DNA of 64,000 nucleotides from Lichtheimia corymbifera B2541 (Eukaryota; Mucoromycota; Mucoromycetes; Mucorales; Lichtheimiaceae), in the NCBI GenBank assembly GCA_000697475.1, contig JNEU01001131.1:1-64000 (forward strand), read 5' to 3'. A program made the position numbers and the translations under genes. The notes under the pieces were generated by a model. The model worked only from the letters and a program-made list of their open reading frames with translations, was not told the origin of the DNA and did no database searches. Each line of letters opens with the position of its first letter. Within the stretch, counting starts at the first letter, position 1. Positions 56,146 through 64,000 of the stretch are shown here, piece by piece.

Positions 56146-57190
56146 CTAAATATCACCACCATTTGTATCACTAATCTCGGAGCTGCCATCCGCTGAGGAA
56201 GGTGTCATTTTGTGGAACATGCCACCAATCGGGGGGTAACCTTAAAGAGTGCCACGCAGTATATGAAATGCGTTACCATTGATTGTAATATGAAAAAGCC
56301 AGGATATATATATATATATATATATTCTTACCTCCTTCACCAGATCCACCAGTTGCGATACCCCAGTTTTCATCACACCGAGTATACTGATCCACAAATG
56401 AATTGGCCTAGATGATCCATAATGAGATGTCATCCGTCCACAACATCACCTTGAATAACACAAAAATCCCATATACGATACCTCCATCGATCATCTCAAC
56501 CTTGTCTTGCCTTCCTTGGGATACTTCTTGATCGACTTTGGGTCTTGCTTTTTGGGCACATGCTGCTGCTCTCAACTTTGATCACTATCCTCGTTGTCAA
56601 GTCGTACGCATCCATCATACTTACCGATCGTCCTCTGATAATATGGTCTTGGGTGTTGGTATTGGAGAGTATATAAGCATTAGGTGATGGTGCTTCTCAA
56701 CCATAATGCAACAGGTACGTGCGAGTCAGCTTCTTGTATTGTCCTGGTAAACAGCGTGTTGTCTACCTTATGAGCATAGTCATTTGCAATGGCAATCGGG
56801 TGAACACTACCACAGCATCCATCTTGCGAAGATCAATGCGAGACATCAGGTCGACTGATCCCATCGTTGGCGAAGGCCGAGATTGGAGAAAAGGAAGCAA
56901 GACAATAAAAGCTGAGCTAATTTTGGTAGCCATGGTAACCCCTTCCAACCACCACTTACAGTGGAATACAGCTCCATGCCACAGACGCTATGGTGTCCAA
57001 GGTCAATCGAATATTGCTTGTCGGTGTCATGGATGGTCCCTGATAGTCATCTTCACCTTTGTAGACCTGGTATTGAGTTTGGATCCAAAGTTGTGATCAA
57101 GGCATATGATGCAAGACCTTCTCTTCTTTCAGCAACCCCATCCTCTGATCTGGAGCTTAAACAAAAAGACGATCCATTGAGCATATAGTT
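56146..57190 (-). pseudogene. Degenerate multi-exon gene, function unknown
   Basis: On the minus strand, splice-linked pieces read in one consistent frame: an exon with LITTLDPNSIPGLQ, then QYSIDLGHHSVCGMELYST before a gtaagt donor. A frame with AFANDGISRPDVSH follows, hits a TGA, then continues as SSQDGCCGSVHPIAIANDYA and NTLFTRTIQEADSHVPVALW. After a one-base shift it reads APSPNAYILSNTNTQDHIIR, then introns (56576-56624, 56408-56500, 56241-56331) link LRAAACAQKARPKVD, ANSFVDQYTRCDENWGIATG and GYPPIGGMFHKMTPSSADGS to a stop at 56146-56148. An in-frame stop plus a frameshift in otherwise coherent coding sequence suggests a pseudogene. I do not recognise the family. Its end lies 31 bp from the F-box stop, tail to tail. 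Confidence 0.4.
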
Positions 57191-57199
57191 TACTGGTAG

Positions 57200-59540
57200 C
57201 ATGGACTTTGGGAACAATAAAAAGATAATGGGTGATCAATTTGACTCCTCCAAAAATCTTCTTGTATCATTGATAACAGGTATCTGGTTGACAAAAAAAG
57301 ATGACGGCTTTATTTATTTCTATGTATAACCCCACCCCACCCCACCCCACGTCTATTCTAATTGTATTATCATTTCGTTGGAGATATTGGAGATGAAGTC
57401 GAGAGTACAGACAACTACCACAAGGTAGCCATCATTATTACTCGATCAACATGATTTATATAGTCAATAGAGCATATCAGACAACCACCACAAGATGACC
57501 ATCCTTTGACTCAATCAACTTTATTATGGTTGTCAAAAGACATGATTAATGTGGCCAACGGAGCTACTATGGACAACCACCACTGCCAGGTGCCATCACT
57601 TTCACTCATAGTCAACCTAATTTTAAGCTGATGGAGAATCCGAAGAAACTCAGATCAGCTCCTTACTTTCTGGCATTGGGCTGCGACGGTGGGTAGTTGG
57701 TTTGGGGGATAAGGGATGGGAGTTAACTCACAAGACTAGCTCACAAGTTACGTCAAGGTAATGAGCTCGATCTACCAAGCCTAGCAAAATCGAAACTCAT
57801 TCTTGGTAGTCATTTGCATTTCCCGCCCCGTAGGGATCGCAGTGGACCAAACCACTTCCAGAAAGAGTGAAGAAAAGAAAAAAGAAAAAATTCTGGGGAA
57901 AAAAGGCCCTCCTTTTATAACTTTTTGATTTTAATTCCGCAGTTCTTGATTAGGCAGGCGCTGGACTGTTTTGGGGGTCATGCGCAAGTCTGAGGACCTG
58001 CCATTTTTGTATTCTTCAATTGCAACTTGTGGGTCTGTAGAAAAGTATGCTTTTTGTGTGTAAAAACATACTTCTTGGAAGTAAAGGTGAAGTGTAGTGG
58101 GGAATATGCATAGTAAGACACAACAATGAAGCGGAGACATGTGCCCCTTACTTTATACAGCTGAAATACGTGCACAGACCACTCTATTGGCGTACTTGCG
58201 TGTGTCAGATTAATTAGTGCAACAGTGGCAGTCGGGTAGTCAAGGTGTGCTAGGGAACGTGATTGTTCTAGGTTGCTATGCAACTGATCGAATGCTCATT
58301 TTACTATTCGGATGCACTATAGATTGATCAAAAATGTGTGTGTATGTGTGTGCAGTAAGCGGATGGGTAAAGCTCATTGCAGGAATAAACAAGCAAGGGC
58401 AAATTTTTTAAGCGGCTACTTCCTATCCCAGCAACACTCGCACACCCAAATCACCACGCTCATAGTGTCCACGCGTCTTCCACCTGTTATATATGTATAA
58501 GTTGAACTTTCAATTGGGCCATCTTTCGTTGTCGTCATCAGCAACAGCATTGTGCCGCACGGATCTGTACAGCTTCTTTTATTTCTGATCTACTGCATCT
58601 CGCCTTTATTGGAGCTTCCTTCGTGTACTCGCTTTGGTCTATCAGGGGTTCCAAAGGTTGTGTTGACAGGACCATGGGGTTGTTCTCTTCAAGTCCAAGA
58701 CAAGGTCACATAGCAAAGTATTTCTGGTTGCCATGGATCAAGCTATCACTCATGTGCAAAGGTGCCCTTTCCCAGCGCTGCCTTGACTACTGTATCCGTA
58801 CGCTGTCTATTGATCCCATGGAAAGGATAGAGTGGATGGTGAACTTGGAATGGAACAAGGAGACAATGAATGATGGAAGGGTTCTTTGTTCAAGTGGAAG
58901 GGCTGGATGGATGGTTATAGGATCAAGGTAAGTTACCTTCGACACGTTTAGGTCGTCATCAAGGAGAGCAAGGAGGAACATGTGTTGGCGATCTCTGAAT
59001 CGAGGCAGCGACTTACCATCATCGTCACTGTCGTTTACAACTCTCAGCGCAGCTTTTTCGGCACGTTTATGATATAGAAAATATTTGGAGCAGGATGTTG
59101 AATAAACAGTGATTTTGATATACCTAATCATAATGTGGCCCTTAACTTGAAACCGCCCAAAGCATCATTGTTAGCAGACTTGGAAAGCTTGGAATGCTCA
59201 AAGAAGCAATGATGTCAGGGTGATGTCACAACAAAGAACAACGTTATAACAATGAACATCGTTTTCCTTCTTACATATTACAGCACTGCATTAGCTTACT
59301 TGATATACTTTCTGCTGTGTAGCACCATTAGGCAGTGGTTCATATATAATTGGATAAAACGATACCATGGTGTGTGTTAACATTCAGGCTCATGACAAGC
59401 TACAAACATGATCAAATCCAGTCAAGTAAGCTGTAAGAGTGATTGGCAAGTCCATGTGACGGGAGTTCACACGTTATGCAGCTCAAAGCTCTATAAAATG
59501 CGTATTTTCTTCCCATCATTCACAATCATCTTTTATTGTC
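57200..59540. other. About 2.3 kb with repeats and weak frames only
   Basis: It contains a short (CCCCA)n tract at 57330-57350 and three loose copies of a roughly 75-95 bp unit beginning gacaac-accac (57409, 57480 and 57572). Weak frames are a minus ORF ending TPKTVQRLPNQELRN (57931-58140), a plus ORF with donor-like end (58623-58931), and a minus frame with KRAEKAALRVVNDSDDD before a gtaagt. None can be joined into a gene. Relics of a decayed gene are possible. Confidence 0.35.
57409..57600. repeat. Three imperfect copies of a gacaac-accac unit
   Basis: Copies start at about 57409, 57480 and 57572. Each opens with gacaac(t/c)accac, then a variable part with a ccatc word, then tcaac or tcaatcaac. 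Unit length varies. No coding role is apparent. Confidence 0.35.
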
Positions 59541-59546
59541 TTTGCC

Positions 59547-59979
59547 ATGTCTGATCGTAAAAACTACTACGAGGGTCTTGAACGAGGCCCAGAGCATCCT
59601 GAACCTGGCTCTGCACCCACTAGACCAGGGCTAAACAATCCTCGAACTACAGGTACAGCGATGACAACAATGTAGCTACTAGCTTTCTCATACGTAGTGA
59701 GTATAGCTCTCATTGCTGCATCACGCCGATTGGAAAGAGATGTCGCATCCAGACGTTCCAGTGCTCAATTAGCGAGTATCAACTATAGCGAAGGTATAGT
59801 ATGCATGATCGATTTCCTCATTGTGTGTGTAACCCATCAACGTTGACATTTTACCACGACCACCCAAATATATAGAAACAGGACATCCTCTTTACATCAC
59901 TGCAGATGGATATGCTTTCAAACCTGAGCAGGTGCCTGATCATATCAGACAAGAAGTAGACAGAAAATCACAAAAATAA
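59547..59979 (+). CDS. Small three-exon gene of unknown function (101 aa)
   Basis: The ATG at 59547 follows a TATA-like ctataaaat near 59491 and a TC-rich leader. Exons 59547-59652 (MSDRKNYYEGLERGPEHPEP), 59698-59793 (VSIALIAASRRLERDVASRR) and 59876-59979 (ETGHPLYITADGYAFKPEQV) join in phase through short GT-AG introns of 45 and 82 nt. The last exon ends QEVDRKSQK, TAA. The N-terminus is charged and Pro/Gly-rich, and the middle holds a short hydrophobic start of a helix. No family is recognised. Clean promoter and phase-consistent splicing support a real gene. Confidence 0.55.
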
Positions 59980-59984
59980 TTTCA

Positions 59985-60695
59985 TCCCTCAAGTGCTTGC
60001 TCATTGTATTTGCTCCCTTGCTCAATACCATACCATCATTTCTTTTGTCGCTTGGACCTTATATTTGGACACATAGATGCCGCGGTGGTGATGATTAATA
60101 CTATAGATGGGCGGATTGGGTGGGCTGAGTACTACGGTAGCTATTGGCTGCAGCTACCAAGGGGGCTTAATCCCCGTGGTTCATTGTAGGTGTGATCCGA
60201 GTACAGATGCCTATTATCCTATATATGCCCGTGCATATGTAGAGGTTGGCTCGCGAGACAATGGTTACTCAAATCAAGCCTCATTCATGGTTACAATGAC
60301 AAAGCCACTTGGTATCATCATCATGATGCTTCATCCAAGCTGGCTACCTCGATCATCGATAATACCTTAATAATCACCATGCATAGAGGGTGGGGGTGGA
60401 ATGCAGTAAATAGAATCGTTCGTGCTGACAATGATTGCCCCGGTCAATGTGTACATTCACGAGATGTCAATGTTTATTTTTCATTGTTTTGAACAAGGAG
60501 TACAGAATATATTATCTAATCAAAAGACGAGGAGGACGTGTTCGGTACATGTTCATTCCGCCAAGCCAAAATGCTGTTCCACCTGCATTATCCCGCATGT
60601 ACATTTATAAACCATCCTCTCCACTAGTGCTTAGTTATCCCTTATCCTTCTTTTTTTTTTTCTACTACAATCACTTTCATCCAGTGACGCATTTA
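59985..60695. other. No gene recognised; acyltransferase promoter
   Basis: Short frames only. A T-rich tract at 60647-60662 and a TC-rich stretch precede the acyltransferase start. Confidence 0.4.
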
Positions 60696-60702
60696 TTTTC
60701 AA

Positions 60703-62046
60703 ATGCATCATATTGCATATATCATCTTGTCTTTACTACCATGTTTCTCATTTTGCTTTTTGGCCCTTCCCGTTGAAAAATACAATGCTCGGCAACAAGC
60801 TTTATTGACCTTTATCTTTGTGTGCGATTTGGGGATTCCATTCTACTTTGCTGGCACCTATACGCCAGCGATCGGAATGTGTACGGCAGTGATCTCATGG
60901 GTCAGTGGCCTCAAGATGGCAGTATGGCTATTCTGCATGCCACAAGAAGAACGACACAAACGTCCCTTTTATGGCACTCTCTTTTATTGGCGTGATCGTC
61001 CAAAGTCAACATCGTCGGCATCGGTTCAAGTCCATGACAAAGTGAATGGTAATGCAGGTCCTCCTTCGAAACCAACCACGTCGTCGTTGCCAAGCAACCA
61101 GGAGAATCAAACCCGCGTCGTATCGTTGAGGAGGTTTCTGTGGGGCTTTGTAAAGCACGAGGTCACTTTTAGCCTTTTACATGTGGCGATATGCAGTCTG
61201 GATCGCCATCAGGCTATTGCTGTGTTCCAGCATGCAGTGGATTTCTTTCAGTTACGATCAACAACTTGGCATAAGGAACTCACCCCAAGTGCAATCATGT
61301 CAAGCTTTTGGTTGTGCAGCATGTTCTCGGTCTATTTGCAAGGTCAAATGCAGCTGACTTACGACTTGTTTCTCATTACCTTTGGGATCACGTATCATAT
61401 CCTTCCATGGTTACGTATGAAGTGGGTTCAGCAAGGCGTTGTCAAGGATTATATTGAGCAAGCTGCCGACATGCCACCTGCTTTTAATTCTCCTTGGTCA
61501 TCCACCAGTCTCCGGGATTATTGGTAAGTCCCATCATCACCATCATCATGAGGGATGGGAGCAAGTGTCTCATTCTTCTCGTTCATATATTATAGGAGTA
61601 ATCGATGGCACAAGTTTTACAATGCATGTTTCTATCGCTTAGCGTATCGTCCGGTACGACGTCTTTGTGGAGGAATCCCTTTGCTCAGAAAAAGTTTACC
61701 CACTTGGGCTGTCTTTGTCCTATCGGGTCTTATGCACGAATATTATTTATACTGCGCAGCAGGGCCAGCATTATATTTTTCGGGTGCAGGTGGATGGCAG
61801 CTGATGTTCTTCTCGATCCAACCCATTGGTATTCTCATTGGTGATGCATTCTTTTGGACCGGCTGGCCGGGACGATTGTGGGCTATTACATGGATGGTGT
61901 TCATGTCGCATTTGTTTGTGATACCATTTTTATTGTGCAACTACTTTGACACTTTAGTTGTACGCGCCTCCCCTTTAGATTCATTGCTCTTTTCCAAATT
62001 CCTCAGCACCGCAAATAGTGATATCCTTAATGACTTGTCCTCATAG
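60703..62046 (+). CDS. Wax-synthase-type membrane O-acyltransferase
   Basis: Multi-span membrane acyltransferase of the wax synthase / Tri7-like group. Two exons (60703-61525 and from about 61597) give roughly 420 residues. Hydrophobic helices alternate with a cytosolic Ser/Pro/Asn-rich loop (KPTTSSLPSNQENQ). The family core is SPWSSTSLRDYWSNRWHKF (the S-RDFW--RWH motif), followed by YRLAYRPVRRLCGG, then VFVLSGLMHEYYL (the catalytic-type His in SG--HE) and WQLMFFSIQPIGILIGDAFF. The intron falls inside DYW, splitting the Trp codon. Products could be wax or sterol/terpenoid esters; the substrate cannot be read. The start is the first ATG of a hydrophobic N-terminus (MHHIAYIILSLLPCF); an upstream exon is not excluded. 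Confidence 0.85.
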
Positions 62047-62092
62047 ACCATCCATTCTCCTATCCCACATATACTTTAATAGACATTTTATA

Positions 62093-63183
62093 TTACTTGT
62101 CATGTGATAAGAATGGTTCATTGTTGTTGGTATATATACATGGCAGGGAAATGTAGAGAAACAACGTAGTGGGGGTACTCAGCTGTGGGTGACGGTATCG
62201 TCTGTAAGTAGCTGCATCGGCAACGTGAAAGCATCCTACGCCTCGCAAACAAAACCAGAGAGGTTCGCGACCTAGGAAAGAAATGAATAAGACACGAATA
62301 ATCGGGTCGATCCAAGACCATTTACCTTGCACTAGTGATTTCATAAGGTATGCTCATCCACTGGCAGTTCCATTTCCATCAATACGGGCGACTCCTTCGA
62401 TCCTTACTAGAACACGTGTGAGATGCTGTCATACACATTGCCATTCTGAACACACGTTTACCTACCACAATATGGCTGTTGAAGTTATCCCAACCTTCTT
62501 CAGGTGACAGAAGACGTGATGCATTCGTAGGTTCGATATCACGATGTAAGCAGCAGTCATCAAGCAAAGCGCGATAGTTGGTAAAATGCCATGGCTCCAT
62601 ATCTTCCTTCACATGGTGCATGAATCTTGCGATCAGTACTCTTGTCGTTGGATGAGATGCCGTTGTGCTTGAAATGATGCTGTGCAGATGCTGCTTTTGA
62701 GCGGATAATGCGGATATTACAAGTGTATGGTGGTGGTGTCTTTGAAGCATCAGGAGTACGGTGCGCATGAATTAATCCCAAGAAGCCTAGATCGACACTG
62801 TAAGCATCAAGCGTAATATCGACCACCATCAGCATTCAATCTTGGCTTACCCTTTCATCCTTTCGCCAACAGTATCATATATAGACCATAGTTGAGATAT
62901 CGTTGTCCGTTGAAACGTGTACATAAATGCCCTGATTGCTTCATTGCTTATGCGTTGTTGAAATGCACTCGAGAACCACATGGGAGGAACGTACACGGGA
63001 TCAGTTGAAAGTGGTCGCTTTGACTTTTTCAGGCACAAGGCGCTCACCTAGACTGTAGCCTTCAAAGAGTGTCGGTGAGCCATGGGTGGGTTGTAGCGTC
63101 GAGTGCAATGGGCTGAGCAAAAGTGGGTGAAGGAGAAGAAGACAAGGAACAGTTTACCTCAGCCAAGGCCATTATTATACAAA
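62093..63183 (-). pseudogene. Degenerate gene, possibly PPR-like
   Basis: On the minus strand: STDPVYVPPMWFSSAFQQR and AIRAFMYTFQRTTISQLWSI run to a donor at about 62850. After an intron comes VDLGFLGLIH, and a one-base shift then leads to MRTVLLMLQRHHHHTLVISA, TRVLIARFMHHVKEDMEPW and a further piece SPVLMEMELPVDEHTL broken by a stop. Helical pieces of about 35 residues such as HTLVISALSA and LMEMELPVDEHTL have the flavour of pentatricopeptide repeats, but the match is weak. Several frame breaks within one kilobase, while neighbouring genes read cleanly, favour a pseudogene. The end region (62093-62260) is uncertain. Confidence 0.35.
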
Positions 63184-63189
63184 GAAGCC

Positions 63190-63598
63190 CAACAACAATG
63201 AAACGAATACATAAAAGTATGCTTTGAAACAAAAACTGCCTAACGATTTATTTATTTCTTGGCAAGATAGTTGAATAATTTTAGCGATTAGAAGAGTTGA
63301 AAGCAAAATAAAGCGATTACCCAGGTTGAAAAGGGCCAGAGGAACGCGAGGTGTGAAAGATCAAAGGGTATTAGCTGTTCATACACCCCTCAACCCCCCG
63401 GAATCGCTCCCATGAAAAAATATAAACACGCAAGACATTTTCTCTGTATAATTTAGCACGGAGCTGTTGAACTCTTAGCTTACCTTTAAACCCCAACTTC
63501 TGTTGAAAAGTTAGGACCCACCTTCTGTTGAAAAGATGGGTAAATATAAGAAAATACAATAAAAAAAAGAAAGAGGTACCAATTCCTTCACAATACAC
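63190..63598. other. Spacer and MET6 3' flank
   Basis: AT-rich, with a direct repeat of a cttctgttgaaaag word at 63498-63511 and 63522-63535. No gene is seen. Confidence 0.5.
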
Positions 63599-63599
63599 T

Positions 63600-64000
63600 T
63601 TAGGCTTGAGCCTTTTGTGCACGGAAGTACTTGGCAACCTCAACCAAGTTGATCAAAGCGGCTTCGGTCTCTGGCCTAGATAGATACATGAAATAAGGAT
63701 TAGGAATCAATCAATCAATCACCATCATCACTCCCATAGAATCCAAATACATACCATTGTCTGCTCTTCAAACCACAGTCAGGGTTGGCCCAGAGAAGGT
63801 GTTCGGGAATGTACTTGAGCATATCGGCGAAACGGGTCTTCATCTCCTCAACGGAAGGCACACGGGGCGAGTGAATGTCATACAAACCAGGACCAATCTC
63901 ATTGGTGTATTGCTTGGTCTCAAAGATCTTGAGAAGCTTCTCATCAGACTTGGAGTTCTCAATGGTGATGACATCAGCTATAAAAGTAAGAGAGAATATG
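63600..64000 (-). CDS. MET6: Cobalamin-independent methionine synthase, C-terminal part
   Basis: Transfers the methyl group of 5-methyltetrahydrofolate (polyglutamate) to homocysteine. Only the last part is in the window: an exon 63755-63977 reads [37 protein letters not shown], and [15 protein letters not shown], where the Cys of PDCGLK is a zinc ligand. A final exon (63675-63600) gives [20 protein letters not shown] then KAQA and a TAA. The Trp codon is split by the intron. The gene continues to the right beyond the window, and a further intron begins at 63978. Confidence 0.95.

Noticed and set aside
57745..57860. Possible tRNA around the gagctcgatctaccaag word
   Set aside because: No cloverleaf with an intact T-arm and no B-box could be drawn.
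1..64000. CRISPR array, operons or Shine-Dalgarno sites
   Set aside because: The genes are intron-containing and eukaryotic; the half-unit repeats have variable interiors without spacer-repeat structure.

Overview
The window reads as nuclear DNA of a filamentous fungus. Genes are split by short introns (mostly about 45-110 nt, GT-AG, with two clear GC-AG cases), and many encode eukaryotic proteins: TUP1, PWP1, RRP15, VPS26, SLD5, COX6a, an F-box/WD40 protein, LEU2/ILV5/ILV2 and MET6. Intron style, AT-rich spacers and relics of KDZ-type transposase suggest an early-diverging lineage such as Mucoromycota. That placement is inference, since no marker gene was compared.

The window has two parts. 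Bases 1 to about 17,200 are accessory, repeat-built DNA with no convincing intact host gene. They hold three copies of one decayed gene family (two facing opposite to the first), arrays of a roughly 100-150 bp unit, two large foldback elements made of the same unit, a roughly 2.5 kb block present twice about 4.4-4.5 kb apart with further partial copies, a multi-exon relic with an in-frame stop, and a KDZ transposase fragment abutted by a tRNA-like (SINE-like) sequence.

From about 17,600 onward the DNA is gene-dense. In order: RRP15 (+), mitochondrial ClpP (+), a roughly 3 kb weak region, PWP1 (+), lumazine synthase (+), TUP1 (+), an unassigned coiled-coil protein (-), another relic patch (32.5-33.5 kb), an EFM6-like methyltransferase (+), then LEU2 (-), ILV5 (-) and ILV2 (+), then VPS26 (+), SLD5 (-), COX6a/COX13 (-), an EED-like WD40 protein (+), a sparse region with a low-complexity ORF (-), a SulP sulfate transporter (-) divergent from an F-box/WD40 gene (+), a decayed region (56.1-59.5 kb), a small three-exon gene (+), a wax-synthase-type acyltransferase (+), a degenerate gene (-), and the 3' end of MET6 (-) at the right edge.

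The clearest functional grouping is LEU2-ILV5-ILV2. ILV2 and ILV5 catalyse consecutive steps of valine/isoleucine synthesis, and LEU2 acts on the leucine branch. ILV5 and ILV2 share a 622 bp divergent promoter with two exact TGACTCA (Gcn4-type) sites. A second point of interest is an EED-like (Polycomb PRC2) gene in which, by hand alignment, most of the aromatic cage that reads H3K27me3 is replaced. All gene models come from reading splice signals and frames by eye; no similarity search was possible.
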